A stretch of DNA of 64,000 nt from Amycolatopsis benzoatilytica AK 16/65 (GCF_000383915.1 NZ_KB912942.1:1397953-1461952); one strand, 5' to 3'; counted from the stretch's first letter, positions 45,443 through 55,458 are shown. A program made the numbers and translations. The notes: generated from the sequence alone by a model not told the origin.

Positions 45443-48400
45443 GTGATCGCCCGCCGTCCCGGATTCATCCGGTCCCGCTCGAAGCGCGTCGCCACGGCGT
45501 TGACGCTGGTGTTCGCCGTGGGCGTGCTCAGCGCCGCGCCGGCGGTCGGCGCGCCGGTTCCGTCCGGCGGCGCCCCGGTGAGCACCGCCGCGCCGTCGGA
45601 ACTGCCTGCCGCGTCGTCCTCGCCGAGCGCCTCGTCCAAGTCCGAGGCCTCTCCGACGTCCACTGTGGAGTCCGCCAAGCCCGTTCCGTCGGCGACGACC
45701 ACCCCGCCGACGAGTTCCGCTGCCCCGCAGCCCCGGGCGCTCGCGCCGCGCGGTCTCGGCAGCCCGCGGAAGATCGGCCCGGACCCGGCATTCTCGACGG
45801 TCGCGCACGGTGCGATCACGATGGCCGCCAACTCGGTCGTCAGCTGCAGCACCGTCCCGACCTCCTGCTCGGATACCGCGAACAACTCGACCTACGGGTA
45901 CTGGGTCAAGTCCGATCCGGCCGCGCCCGGCAACACCGCCTCGAGCGCGAACCTGAACCTTCCGCCGGGTGCCACCGTGTTGTCCGCGCGGCTGTACTGG
46001 CAGCTCAACCCGGTCTCGTCCAACGCCGACTCGGGGGACGCCGCGCGCGCCGACCAGGTCGCGCTGAAGGTCCCGGGTTCCGGTTCCTATCAGCGGCTGA
46101 CCGCCGACACCTACGACTGGTTCGACGCGCTCGGCGGCGGGTCTCCGCAGATCACCGCGCACGCCGGGGTCAAGGACGTGACCAGCCTGGTCAAGCAGGC
46201 CGGCGGCGGTTCCTACACGGTCGCGGACATCCAGGCCTGCCGCGGCAATTCGGCCAGCAATCGCAGCAATCTGGGCTGCTGGGGCGGCTGGTCGCTGGTC
46301 GTGGCGTACGAGCTGGACAGCGAACCGCTGCGTTACCTGCAGATGTGGGACGGCTTCGACTGGGTCCGGGCCGGCGGCAGCCCGGCCGCGACCACCATCG
46401 ACCTGGCCGGCATCCGGACCCCGGCCAGCCACGTCCCGTCCGCGACGCTCGGCGTGGTCGTCGGCGACGGCGACGCCAACATCTCCGGCGACTACCTCGA
46501 GTTCGGCCGCGACGCCGGTTCGCTGCAGCGGCTGACCCTGCCCGCGCCCGGCGGGCGGAGCACGAGCAACGCTTTCAGCAGCCGGATCGACCGGGTCGAC
46601 GCGAACGGCGGAGGGGCCAATGTCACCGACCGCGACCCGAACCCGGGCAACAACTTCGGCTACGACTCGCGCACCGTCGACGTCACCGGCAAGCTGCCCG
46701 CCGGCGCGGACCGGGCGCAGCTGAAGATCGGCACGACCGGTGACGCGCTGTACCCGCAGACCGTGTGGTTGATGGCCGACGCCAACGAGCCCAACCTGCA
46801 GATCGTCAAGACCAACGACCCCGAGGGCAACCTGCCGGAACGGCCGCCGGGCTGGGTCGCCCAGGGCGGGCAGATTTCCTACGGCCTCGATGTGACCAAC
46901 CGCAACGCGGACGGCAGCACCGCCAACCTGGACACCGCGATCGGAGTGACCGTCACCGACACGCTGCCGAACGGCGTGTCCTATGTGGCCGGTTCGGATC
47001 CTCGCTGCTCGGCGGCCGGCCAGCTCGTCACCTGCGCACTGCCCGACCTGGCTCCTGGCCAGAGCGCGCACATCGGCTTCCGCGTCACGGTCGCGCAGAC
47101 CGTCGCCCCGGGCACGCGCCTGGACAACTCCGCGTCCGTGGTCTACCACGGCAAGCAAACCGGCCGCGAACAGAGCCGCGACAGCAACACCGTCCGCAAC
47201 GTCGTCGCGGCACCGGAATACACCCTGAGCAAGGTCGTGGACAAGGCCACCGCGCTGCCCGGTGACGAGCTGACCTACACGGTCACGCTCACCAACACCG
47301 GTAACATCCCAGTGCCGCCCACGACGGTCACCGACCTGCTGCCGGCCGGTACCGCCTTCGTCAGCGCGACCACCACGAGCGGCACCGTCACCGGCAGTGG
47401 CCCGCTGCAATGGCGCACCGCGGCGATTCCGGTCGGGGCGCAAGCCACGATGACCGTCCACACGCGAATCGGCGAAGCGACCATCGGCACCACGCTGATC
47501 AACCGCGCCAAGGTCACCGACGGCCCGCCGCCGACCGTCCCGCCGGACCGGCGCTGCGCGGACGATGCCACCGCGTCCTGCGCGGAAACAACTGTGCCCG
47601 GAACGAAAATCGAGATCGCCAAAACCGCGGACAAGCAGTCCGCGAACCCGGGCGACACTGTGCGGTACACCGTCGTCGTGCGCAACACCGGCCAGGTAGC
47701 CGCGCGAGGCGCGACGTTCACCGACGATCTGTCGAAGGTGCTGGACGACGCCAAGTACAACGACGACGCCGCGCCCGCCGGCCAGACCTCCTACACCGCG
47801 CCGAAACTGACCTGGACCGGTGATCTCGCCGTCGGTGCCTCGGCGACGATCACCTACAGCGTGACCGTGCGGAACCCGGACCCCGGCGACCACAAGCTGA
47901 CCAACACGATCACGTCCTCCACGCCGGGCAGCAACTGCGCCGCCGGCGCGACGGATCCGCGCTGCGGCACTACGACGCCGGTGTCCGGAATGCGGATCAG
48001 CAAGACCGCCGCGCCGGCGTCCGCGAAGCCGGGCGACACCGTGAAGTACACCGTCACCGTGGCCAACACCGGCCAGACCCCGTTGTCCGGTGCGACGTTC
48101 ACCGATGACCTGACTCGCGTTCTCGACGACGCCGCCTACAACGGCGACGCTTCCGCTTCGACCGGCTCGGTCGGCTACCGAGCCCCGAAACTGACCTGGA
48201 CCGGCGACTTGCCGGTGGGCGGCACGGCGACCGTGACGTACTCGGCGAAGGTGCACGACCCCGATACCGGCGACCACAGGCTGGTCAACACGGTCACCTC
48301 GACCACGCCGGGCAGCAACTGCGTCCCCGGCTCGTCGGATCCGCAGTGCGGCACCACCACGCCGGTGTCCGGGATGCGGATCGAGAAGAAGGCCGACCAG

Positions 48401-51400
48401 CAGTCCGCGAACCCCGGCGACCAGGTGATCTACACGGTCCTTGTCACGAACACCGGCCAGACTCCGTTGTCCGGTGCGACGTTCACCGATGACCTGACGC
48501 GTGTTCTCGACGACGCTGCCTACTCCGGCGACGCGTCGGCGTCGGTGGGCGCGGTGAGTTATGCCGCACCTCGGCTGACTTGGACCGGTGACCTTCCGGT
48601 CGGCGCTTCGGCGACCGTCAAATACAGCGTGACGGTGAAGAGCTCGGTGACCGGGGATCACAAGCTGGTCAACGTCATCACCTCCGCCACCCCGGGCAAC
48701 AACTGCGCGGCGGGCTCGGCCGACCCGGCCTGCTCGACCACGACGCCGGTGTCCGGGATCCAGTTCAGCAAGACCGCCGACAAGACCAGCGCCAATCCGG
48801 GCGATCGTGTCACCTACACGGTGACGGTGAAGAACACCGGCCAGACTTCGTTGTCCGGTGCGACGTTCACCGATGACCTGACTCGCGTTCTCGACGACGC
48901 CGCCTACAACGGCGACGCTTCCGCGTCGGCGGGCTCGGTGGCCTATGCGGCCCCTCGGATGACCTGGACCGGTGACCTCGCGGTCGGCGCGGCCGCGGCC
49001 GTCAAGTACAGCGTGACAGTGAAGAGCCCGGTGACCGGTGACCACAAACTGGTCAACACCGTCACCTCCACCACCCCTGGCGGCAACTGCCCAGCCGGCT
49101 CCGCTGATCCTCAATGCACGACGTCCACCCCGGTGTCCGGTCTGCGGATCGCGAAGTCGGTGGACCGCGCCCAGGTCGTGCCCGGCGACAAGGTGACCTA
49201 CACGATCACCGTCACGAACACCGGCCAGACCCCGTTGCCCGGCGCGACCTTCACCGACGACCTCACTCAGGTCCTGGACGATGCGGTCTACAACGGCGAC
49301 GCCTCGGCTTCCGCGGGCGCACTGGCCTATGCGGCACCGCATTTGACCTGGAACGGCGACCTTGCGATCGGTGCTTCGGCGACGGTGAAGTACAGCGTCA
49401 CCGTCAAGAAGCCGGACCCCGGGGACAAGAAGCTGAACAATGTCGTCACCTCCTCGACGCCCGGTGCCAACTGCCCGCCCGGGTCCACTGATCCGTCGTG
49501 CTCGACCACGACGCCGGGCAAGGAACTGACCGTCGAGAAGACTGCGGACAAGCAGACCGCGAACCCGGGGGAGAAGGTCACCTACACGGTGAAGGTGACC
49601 AACACCGGCCAGGTCCCGCTGCCGGACGCGACGTTCACCGACGATCTCTCGCAAGTGCTCGACGACGCCGCCTACAACGGCGACGCGTCGGCTTCGGCCG
49701 GCTCGGTCGCCTACGCTGCGCCTCGCTTAACCTGGACCGGTGACCTGACGATCGGTGCTTCCGCGACCGTGAAGTACAGCGTCACCGTGAACGACCCGAT
49801 CGCCGGCGACCACCAGCTGCGGAACACCGTCAGCACGCCGGTGCCGGGCAACTGCGAGCCCGGATCGACCGACCCGCGCTGCGGAACGACCACGCCACTG
49901 CCTGGCCTGACCATCGCGAAGACCGTCGACAAGCAGTCGGCGAACCCGGGGGACAAGGTCAGCTACGCGGTCACCGTGACCAATACCGGCCGGACGCCGT
50001 TGCCCGGTGCGACTTTCACCGACGATCTGTCGCGGGTCCTCGACGATGCCACCTACAACGGCGACGTTTCCGCGTCGGCGGGCACGGCTGTCTATGCGAC
50101 GCCTCGGCTGACCTGGACCGGCGATCTGGCGGTCGGGGCGTCCGTGACGGTGAAGTACAGCGTCACCGTGAAGAACCCCGCCGGTGGCGATCACCGGCTG
50201 ACGAACGTCGTGACGTCGGAGACTCCGGGCGGGAACTGTCCGCCGGGCTCGAAGGATCCGCGGTGCGGGACGACGACGCCGGTGTCCGGGATCGAGATCT
50301 CGAAGGTCGCGGACAAGCGGTCGGCCGACCCGGGTGAGAAGGTCGGTTACACCGTGACGGTGCGCAACACTGGGCAGACTCTGCTGCGTGGCGCGACTTT
50401 CACGGATGACCTGACACGTGTGCTGGACGATGCGGCCTATGCTGGGGACGCCTCGGCCTCGGCGGGTTTGGTCAGCTATGCCGCACCGCGGTTGACGTGG
50501 ACTGGCGACCTGCCGATCGGTGCCACGGCGACCGTGAAGTACAGCGTGACGGTAAATAATCCAGTGAAGGGCGACCACGTTCTCGCGAATGTCGTGACGT
50601 CGGAGACTCCGGGTGGGAACTGTCCGCAGGGTTCGACCGATCCGCGGTGCGGGACGACGACGCCGGTGTCCGGGATCGAGATTTCGAAGGTAGCGGACAA
50701 GCAGTCGGCCAACCCGGGCGAGAAGGTCGGTTACACCGTGACGGTGCGCAACACGGGGCAGACTCTGTTGCGTGGCGCGACTTTCACCGATGACCTGACC
50801 CGCGTGCTGGATGATGCCGCCTACGACGGTGACGCCTCGGCCTCGATCGGTTCGGTCGCCTACACCGCACCGCATTTGACCTGGACTGGCGACCTTCCCG
50901 TCGGTGCTACCGCGACCGTGAAGTACAACGTGACGGTCGCGAATCCGGTCAAGGGCGACCACGTTCTGGCGAATGTCGTGACGTCGGAGACTCCGGGCGG
51001 GAACTGTCCGCCGGGCTCGACGGACCCGCGTTGCGGGACGACGACGCCGGTCGCTGGCTTGGAGATCGTGAAGGTCGCTGACAAGAAGGAAGCCAAGCCG
51101 GGGGACAAGGTGACCTATACGGTGACGGTGCGCAACATCGGGCAAACGCCGTTGCGTGGTGCGACTTTCACGGATGACTTGACGCGGGTTTTGGACGACG
51201 CCGCCTATGCTGGGGACGCCTCGGCCTCGGTCGGCTCGGTCGCCTACACCGCACCGCATTTGACGTGGACCGGCGACCTGTCGATCGGTGCTACCGCGAC
51301 CGTGAAGTACAGCGTGACGGTCGCGAATCCGGTCAAGGGCGACCACGTTCTGGCGAATGTCGTGACGTCGGAGACTCCGGGCGGGAACTGTCCGCCGGGC

Positions 51401-51997
51401 TCGACCGATCCTCGCTGCGGAACCACTACGCGGGTGCCTGGCTCAAGCATTGCCAAGAAGGCCAGCGCGACTGTGGCGAAAGCAGGGGACAAGGTCACCT
51501 ATACGGTGACGGTCAAGAATACCGGCCAGACCCCCTTGCCTGGCGCGACTTTCGTCGACGATCTGACTGGCGTCTTGGGCAATGCCGCCTTCAACAACGA
51601 CGCCGCGACGACCATCGGCACCACGACTTACGCGGCGCCGCATCTGACGTGGACGGGCGATCTGGCCGTCGGTGCCACCGCGACGGTGACCTACAGCGTG
51701 ACCGTCAAGACTCCAGTCGGCGACGGACAGAATCTGCGGAACGCGGTCACGTCGACCACGCCCGGCACCAACTGTCCGGACGGTTCCACCGATCCGCAGT
51801 GCCGTACGACCACCCCGCTCACCAAGACGCCACCGACCCCGCCCGGCCCGCCTCCGGGCCCGGCACCGGAACCGCCGAGCCCGCCGCTGGCGTTCACCGG
51901 GGTCGTGCTGATCCCGGCGGGACTCGTGGCAATCGCGCTCTTGGCGGGCGGTGGTGCGCTGCTGCTGATCTCGCGGCGTCGTCGCGCACGGCAGTGA
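45443..51997 (+). CDS. Giant LAxTG-anchored surface protein with DUF11-type repeats
   Basis: A 2,184-residue secreted protein. The signal peptide (Arg-rich start, hydrophobic VATALTLVFAVGVLSAAPA) is followed by a Ser/Thr/Pro-rich segment to about residue 105. Then comes an adhesin-like beta domain (about 110-450), two divergent DUF11 domains, and 11 tandem DUF11-like repeats of about 128 residues. A Pro-rich stalk leads to the sorting signal LAFTG, a hydrophobic helix and the tail RRRRARQ. LAxTG is the substrate motif of class E sortases, so the protein is probably anchored to peptidoglycan. The GTG at 45443, with GGGAG 6 bases before it, was preferred to the ATG at 45431. No sortase gene is in the window. 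Confidence 0.92.
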   Translation: MIARRPGFIRSRSKRVATALTLVFAVGVLSAAPAVGAPVPSGGAPVSTAAPSELPAASSSPSASSKSEASPTSTVESAKPVPSATTTPPTSSAAPQPRALAPRGLGSPRKIGPDPAFSTVAHGAITMAANSVVSCSTVPTSCSDTANNSTYGYWVKSDPAAPGNTASSANLNLPPGATVLSARLYWQLNPVSSNADSGDAARADQVALKVPGSGSYQRLTADTYDWFDALGGGSPQITAHAGVKDVTSLVKQAGGGSYTVADIQACRGNSASNRSNLGCWGGWSLVVAYELDSEPLRYLQMWDGFDWVRAGGSPAATTIDLAGIRTPASHVPSATLGVVVGDGDANISGDYLEFGRDAGSLQRLTLPAPGGRSTSNAFSSRIDRVDANGGGANVTDRDPNPGNNFGYDSRTVDVTGKLPAGADRAQLKIGTTGDALYPQTVWLMADANEPNLQIVKTNDPEGNLPERPPGWVAQGGQISYGLDVTNRNADGSTANLDTAIGVTVTDTLPNGVSYVAGSDPRCSAAGQLVTCALPDLAPGQSAHIGFRVTVAQTVAPGTRLDNSASVVYHGKQTGREQSRDSNTVRNVVAAPEYTLSKVVDKATALPGDELTYTVTLTNTGNIPVPPTTVTDLLPAGTAFVSATTTSGTVTGSGPLQWRTAAIPVGAQATMTVHTRIGEATIGTTLINRAKVTDGPPPTVPPDRRCADDATASCAETTVPGTKIEIAKTADKQSANPGDTVRYTVVVRNTGQVAARGATFTDDLSKVLDDAKYNDDAAPAGQTSYTAPKLTWTGDLAVGASATITYSVTVRNPDPGDHKLTNTITSSTPGSNCAAGATDPRCGTTTPVSGMRISKTAAPASAKPGDTVKYTVTVANTGQTPLSGATFTDDLTRVLDDAAYNGDASASTGSVGYRAPKLTWTGDLPVGGTATVTYSAKVHDPDTGDHRLVNTVTSTTPGSNCVPGSSDPQCGTTTPVSGMRIEKKADQQSANPGDQVIYTVLVTNTGQTPLSGATFTDDLTRVLDDAAYSGDASASVGAVSYAAPRLTWTGDLPVGASATVKYSVTVKSSVTGDHKLVNVITSATPGNNCAAGSADPACSTTTPVSGIQFSKTADKTSANPGDRVTYTVTVKNTGQTSLSGATFTDDLTRVLDDAAYNGDASASAGSVAYAAPRMTWTGDLAVGAAAAVKYSVTVKSPVTGDHKLVNTVTSTTPGGNCPAGSADPQCTTSTPVSGLRIAKSVDRAQVVPGDKVTYTITVTNTGQTPLPGATFTDDLTQVLDDAVYNGDASASAGALAYAAPHLTWNGDLAIGASATVKYSVTVKKPDPGDKKLNNVVTSSTPGANCPPGSTDPSCSTTTPGKELTVEKTADKQTANPGEKVTYTVKVTNTGQVPLPDATFTDDLSQVLDDAAYNGDASASAGSVAYAAPRLTWTGDLTIGASATVKYSVTVNDPIAGDHQLRNTVSTPVPGNCEPGSTDPRCGTTTPLPGLTIAKTVDKQSANPGDKVSYAVTVTNTGRTPLPGATFTDDLSRVLDDATYNGDVSASAGTAVYATPRLTWTGDLAVGASVTVKYSVTVKNPAGGDHRLTNVVTSETPGGNCPPGSKDPRCGTTTPVSGIEISKVADKRSADPGEKVGYTVTVRNTGQTLLRGATFTDDLTRVLDDAAYAGDASASAGLVSYAAPRLTWTGDLPIGATATVKYSVTVNNPVKGDHVLANVVTSETPGGNCPQGSTDPRCGTTTPVSGIEISKVADKQSANPGEKVGYTVTVRNTGQTLLRGATFTDDLTRVLDDAAYDGDASASIGSVAYTAPHLTWTGDLPVGATATVKYNVTVANPVKGDHVLANVVTSETPGGNCPPGSTDPRCGTTTPVAGLEIVKVADKKEAKPGDKVTYTVTVRNIGQTPLRGATFTDDLTRVLDDAAYAGDASASVGSVAYTAPHLTWTGDLSIGATATVKYSVTVANPVKGDHVLANVVTSETPGGNCPPGSTDPRCGTTTRVPGSSIAKKASATVAKAGDKVTYTVTVKNTGQTPLPGATFVDDLTGVLGNAAFNNDAATTIGTTTYAAPHLTWTGDLAVGATATVTYSVTVKTPVGDGQNLRNAVTSTTPGTNCPDGSTDPQCRTTTPLTKTPPTPPGPPPGPAPEPPSPPLAFTGVVLIPAGLVAIALLAGGGALLLISRRRRARQ
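47609..51826 (+). repeat. Eleven tandem repeats, about 383 bp each
   Basis: Each unit holds ISKxADKQSAxPGD, TYTVTVxNTGQ, GATFTDDLTRVLDDAAY, TWTGDLPVGATATVKY and a Cys pair (NCPxGSTDPxCGTTTP). The GATFTDDL motif recurs at 47710, 48094, 48475, 48859, 49242, 49626, 50007, 50391, 50775, 51159 and 51544 (approximate). Units 8-10 are almost identical in DNA and have T-richer third codon positions than the first units, which suggests recent duplication. The last unit is divergent. Confidence 0.92.
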
Positions 51998-52000
51998 GGT

Positions 52001-52042
52001 CAGCCGGTGGCTGGGGTTCGCGGCAACCCCAGCCACCGGCTG
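52001..52042. terminator. Strong bidirectional terminator
   Basis: Perfect 18-bp stem, CAGCCGGTGGCTGGGGTT and its complement, with a 6-base loop, starting 4 bp after the surface-protein stop. It lies between convergent genes. Confidence 0.85.
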
Positions 52043-52111
52043 CCGACCCGCCTTGCCCGATCGGTCAGCGTCCGCGTGCCGCGCTCGGTGCTGCCGACAC
52101 CGAACGCGTGG

Positions 52112-53023
52112 CTATTTCCCGAGAACCCCGCGGACGTACCGCACGTCGCCCATCCGCAGATCATCGTTCCCCAGCGACCGAAGGTCGTTGTCCGCCAACA
52201 GCTCTCGAACCGTCCTTCCTTCCAGCGCCCATCCGCGCCGGGTCAGATACGGGCCTGTTTCGTTGCGCTCGCCGAAATACCGCAGCCGAGTCAGATCGGA
52301 GTCGAAGTTCTGGCCACGCCAGTCTCGCGAGATCCGGTCCAGGCTTTCCTTCGTTTTCGCCTCGTCGCCCGGCCGCGGGTTCGGACGGCTCTCGGTGGCC
52401 ACCCGGCTGCCCGGCGCGCTCAGGTCGGTGATGGTGTCCAGCAAGCGGTCCTGCGCATCGGGCGGCAGGTACCCGAGCAGTCCTTCGGCGCTCCACGCGG
52501 TCTGCTGAGCCGGGTCGAATCCGGCGGCACGCAACGACGTCGGCCAGTCGTCGCGAAGATCTGCGCCCGCGGTGCGCCGGTCGGTGGCCGGCGTGGCGCC
52601 CAGAGCGGCCAAGGTCTGTGCCTTGAACTCGATGACTCGCGGCTGGTCCAGTTCGTAGACCACCGACCCGGCAGGCCAGGGCAGCCGGTACGCGCGAGAA
52701 TCCAGCCCGGCGGCCAGGATCACCGCTTGGGTGATGCCCGCCTTCGCGGCATCGAGGAAGAAATCGTCGTAGAACTTGCCGCGGATTTTGGCGATGTCGA
52801 CGAAGACCTGGTCGACCAGTTCGCCCGGGCTCGCCTCGCCGCTGGCCATCCGGGCGAGGACATCGACGCCCACCGCACGGACCAGCGGTTCGGCGAACGG
52901 GTCGGCGAACAGCGAAGTGTCCTCGCGGGTCGCGATCGCCCTCGCCATCGCGGCCATCGTGGCGGTGGAGCCGACGCTGGACGCCAGATCCCAGGTGTCC
53001 CCGTCGTGCCTCGCGGAACTCAC
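52112..53023 (-). CDS. Mycobacterial-type (TIGR00027) SAM-dependent methyltransferase
   Basis: A 303-residue enzyme of the large mycobacterial family (Rv0830-like, O-methyltransferase-related to PPM/Lcm). Motifs are ATREDTSLFADPFAEPLV, ILAAGLDSRAYRLPW (SAM motif I), VYELDQPRVIEFKAQTL, and AEGLLGYLPPDAQDRLLDTI. These proteins occur in multiple copies in Pseudonocardiaceae and mycobacteria; substrates are unknown. The ATG at 53023 is normal for the family. It is monocistronic. Confidence 0.88.
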   Translation of the reverse strand: MSSARHDGDTWDLASSVGSTATMAAMARAIATREDTSLFADPFAEPLVRAVGVDVLARMASGEASPGELVDQVFVDIAKIRGKFYDDFFLDAAKAGITQAVILAAGLDSRAYRLPWPAGSVVYELDQPRVIEFKAQTLAALGATPATDRRTAGADLRDDWPTSLRAAGFDPAQQTAWSAEGLLGYLPPDAQDRLLDTITDLSAPGSRVATESRPNPRPGDEAKTKESLDRISRDWRGQNFDSDLTRLRYFGERNETGPYLTRRGWALEGRTVRELLADNDLRSLGNDDLRMGDVRYVRGVLGK

Positions 53024-53136
53024 GATTCAGCCCTTTCTGTCGGCGGACGCAGGCGCTGTACTGGTCTGCGGCAGTTCTACCCCGGGCCACCGACAATTCC
53101 GGTCGGCGCCCCGTTCGCCTCCGCGCCTTGCCGAGT

Positions 53137-53187
53137 CCGTGAAGGACCCCTTGAGAGACTCAGATTCCCGCAAGGGGCCCTTCACGG
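53137..53187. repeat. 51-bp palindromic repeat, copy 8
   Basis: CCGTGAAGGACCCCTTGAG at left and CAAGGGGCCCTTCACGG at right, centre AGACTCAGATTCC. It lies 48 bp past the DUF305 stop. Confidence 0.9.
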
Positions 53188-53235
53188 ACCGAACAGCACG
53201 GTCGTGTCGGCACCGCTCCGCCGCGCGCCCGGCGG

Positions 53236-53841
53236 TCAGCTCTTGAGCAGGCCCTGCATCTCGGAGATCTCGGCTTGCTGGCCGTCGATGATCTTCTGTG
53301 CCAGGGCCTTGGCGCCGGCGTCGGAGCCTTGGCCGAGCTCGGCCTTCGCCATCTCGACCGCGCCCTGGTGATGCTTGACCATCATCTCCAGCCACGCCCG
53401 GTCGAACTCCGTGCCCTTGGCCGCCGCGAGGTTCTTCATATCGGCGTCGGACATCATGCCCGCCACGGCGTGGCCGGGGGCCGGCTGACCGGACATCTCG
53501 TGACCGGGCATGGCGTTCCCTGGCATGGCGGCACCGGTGCTCGGCGCGCCCCAGGCGTCCAGCCAGCCTTGCATTTGCCGGATCTCCGGGTCCTGTGCCT
53601 TGTCGATCCGGCCGGCGAGGTCGACCACCTTCGGGTTGGTGCTGCGGGACGGCACCATCTTCGCCATGTCCAGCGCCTGCCGGTGATGCGGGATCATCTG
53701 CTGGGCGAACGCGACGTCGGCGGCGTTGTGCCCGGACTGCGTGCTCGACGCCGGCGCGGACGCCGGGGAATCGGTGCTGCTGCACGCGCCGAGCAGGAGG
53801 GCGGACGCCACGACGACGCCGCTGAACAGAATTTTGCGCAC
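53236..53841 (-). CDS. DUF305 lipoprotein with Met/His-rich insert
   Basis: A 201-residue exported lipoprotein. Lipobox LLLGAC with Cys20. Two copies of the DUF305 motif pattern appear: DVAFAQQMIPHHRQALDMAKM and DRAWLEMMVKHHQGAVEMAK, each with paired His and Met residues, a fold like a four-helix ferritin-like bundle. Between them is a Met/His/Gly/Pro-rich loop (GNAMPGHEMSGQPAPGHAVAG). The GTG at 53841 is preceded by GAAGG. Proteins of this type are often linked to copper or other metal handling, an inference here. The DUF6153 gene lies 57 bp upstream on the same strand. Confidence 0.86.
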   Translation of the reverse strand: MRKILFSGVVVASALLLGACSSTDSPASAPASSTQSGHNAADVAFAQQMIPHHRQALDMAKMVPSRSTNPKVVDLAGRIDKAQDPEIRQMQGWLDAWGAPSTGAAMPGNAMPGHEMSGQPAPGHAVAGMMSDADMKNLAAAKGTEFDRAWLEMMVKHHQGAVEMAKAELGQGSDAGAKALAQKIIDGQQAEISEMQGLLKS

Positions 53842-53898
53842 GACAAAACCTTCTCTCAAAAGGAAAAATTGCGAAAATGACCGAGGAGGGGGCTCCGG

Positions 53899-54339
53899 TC
53901 AGGTGCGCATCACGCAGAGAGAAGTCAGCACGGTGCGGCCGCGTCTGTCAGGCGGCCGGTCACCGGAGGGGGAGCCGCGGGCGCCATCGGGGCCTGCGGC
54001 CACGTCGGAGTACCGGCCGACCGCGAACAAGGACACGACGAGCGTGCCGGCCGCGAGCAGGACGGCCAGGCAGAGGTGGAGCATCGAGTGCTCGCCTGCG
54101 GGCATCCCCGGGTCCGAGGCGAGGCCGGGCGCGGGTTCGGCGACCGGCGGAGCGGCCATCGTGCCGCCGGGCATCGTGCCGCTGGCCGTAGTGCCGCTGG
54201 GCATCTCGACGGCTGCCAGATGGCCGGCCATCGCGTGTGCTCCGGCCGGGGAGGGAACGTGGTGCATGACGACGACGCCCACTGCCAGCGCGAACAGCAG
54301 CAACACCCGTTGCATGCTGCCGAGCCGTGATGCCGCCAT
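53899..54339 (-). CDS. DUF6153 small membrane protein
   Basis: A 146-residue protein with two hydrophobic segments: VLLLFALAVGVVVMHHV near the N-terminus and LHLCLAVLLAAGTLVVSLF near residue 95. Between them is a Met/His/Gly-rich loop (GTMPGGTMAAPP, GMPAGEHSMLH). This matches DUF6153, a family found next to DUF305 genes in actinobacteria. The ATG at 54339 was chosen; further upstream the frame is Arg/Pro-rich. By context it may work with the DUF305 lipoprotein in metal handling. Confidence 0.75.
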   Translation of the reverse strand: MAASRLGSMQRVLLLFALAVGVVVMHHVPSPAGAHAMAGHLAAVEMPSGTTASGTMPGGTMAAPPVAEPAPGLASDPGMPAGEHSMLHLCLAVLLAAGTLVVSLFAVGRYSDVAAGPDGARGSPSGDRPPDRRGRTVLTSLCVMRT

Positions 54340-54725
54340 GAGATCAACCGTACCGGCAGGACGGATCAGGTGCCCGGCCGTACCGGGCGGGTGGCGAGTT
54401 GCCGCTCGCCCCGCTCCCGTCTCGGGATGTGGACCGGTGCGCGGCGCTTCGGCGGCGCGGCTCACCTGCGGGGTGGTCGCGGGACGGCTTCGTGATCGCT
54501 GGCCAGTGGTCTGCCGCGGGGTCGTCACCGGGACGGCGGACGGGGAAAACCCGCAGGTCAGCGTCTTCGCGGCAGGCATCCGGAGCCCTCTGATACCGGC
54601 AGTTGAGCATTCACTCAACCAGGTTCCGGTCCGTGGCGCGCACTCCGCCCCCGCTCGCCCGGGGCGCGGGTGTGCTACTAGGTTCGGGGGCGGAAGACTT
54701 GATGTCGAAGACAGAAGGAGGGCCC
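54340..54725. other. Gene-free region between divergent genes, with an inverted repeat
   Basis: About 390 bp between the DUF6153 and sod starts. It contains an inverted repeat GTTGAG-CATTCA-CTCAAC at 54602-54619, about 107 bp upstream of sod, of the kind bound by TetR-like repressors. Nothing else was found. Confidence 0.45.
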
Positions 54726-55349
54726 ATGGCCCGCTACCAGCTGCCCGAACTCGACTACGACTACGGCGCCCTCGCGCCGTCGATCTCGGGCGAGATCAAC
54801 GAGCTGCACCACACCAAGCACCACGCCGCCTACGTCAAGGGCGCCAACGACACCCTCGACAAGCTCGCCGCCGCGCGCGAGGCGGGCGACTTCGGCAACA
54901 TCGTCGGCCTGGAGACCACCCTGGCGTTCAACCTCGCCGGGCACGCCAACCACGTCGTCTGGTGGAAGATCCTCTCGCCGAACGGCGGCGACAAGCCGAC
55001 CGGCGAGCTGGCCGCGGCCATCGACGAGGCGTTCGGCTCGTTCGACAAGTTCAAGGCCCAGTTCACCGCCGTGTCCACCACCATCCAGGGCAACGGCTGG
55101 GGCGCGCTGTCCTGGGACCCGATCGGCAAGACGCTGATCACCCAGCAGCTGCGCGACCACCACAACAACCTGGTCCTGCCGACCACCCCGATCCTGCTGG
55201 TCGACGTCTGGGAGCACGCGTTCTACCTCGACTACAAGAACGTCAAGCCGGACTACGTCAACGCCCTGTGGAACATCTTCGACTGGGCGGAGATCGGCAA
55301 GCGCTTCGACAACGCCGTCGCCGGCGGCAACGGCCTCCTGCTCGGCTGA
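54726..55349 (+). CDS. Fe/Mn superoxide dismutase
   Basis: A 207-residue cytoplasmic dismutase converting superoxide to O2 and H2O2. All four metal ligands are visible: His28 in NELHHTKHH, the His in [14 protein letters not shown], and the Asp and His in [24 protein letters not shown] and [10 protein letters not shown] are family landmarks. Whether it uses Fe or Mn cannot be decided. The ATG at 54726 has GGAGG 5 bases upstream. Ends in a terminator. Confidence 0.97.
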   Translation: MARYQLPELDYDYGALAPSISGEINELHHTKHHAAYVKGANDTLDKLAAAREAGDFGNIVGLETTLAFNLAGHANHVVWWKILSPNGGDKPTGELAAAIDEAFGSFDKFKAQFTAVSTTIQGNGWGALSWDPIGKTLITQQLRDHHNNLVLPTTPILLVDVWEHAFYLDYKNVKPDYVNALWNIFDWAEIGKRFDNAVAGGNGLLLG

Positions 55350-55366
55350 GCACGGACGCACGAAAA

Positions 55367-55401
55367 CGGGGCTCGGCCGATTTCGGCCGGGCCCCGCTTT
55401 T
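55367..55401 (+). terminator. Intrinsic terminator of sod
   Basis: GC-rich stem with CGGGGC...CGGCCGA and TCGGCCG...GCCCCG arms, 18 bp past the stop, followed by CTTTTA. Confidence 0.88.
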
Positions 55402-55458
55402 ATCTCCGGTTTCGGACAGCAGCTTGAGTGATTGCCGCGGAATCCGTCCAGTGCAAGT

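Noticed and set aside
45317..49654. A 1,445-codon minus-strand frame opposite the surface-protein gene.
   Set aside because: The repeats keep this antisense frame open. It has an unnatural His/Arg/Gly composition and no signal or domain.
47609..51826. The regularly spaced repeats looked at first like a CRISPR array.
   Set aside because: The unit is about 383 bp, all within one open reading frame, with protein-level conservation and no spacer pattern.
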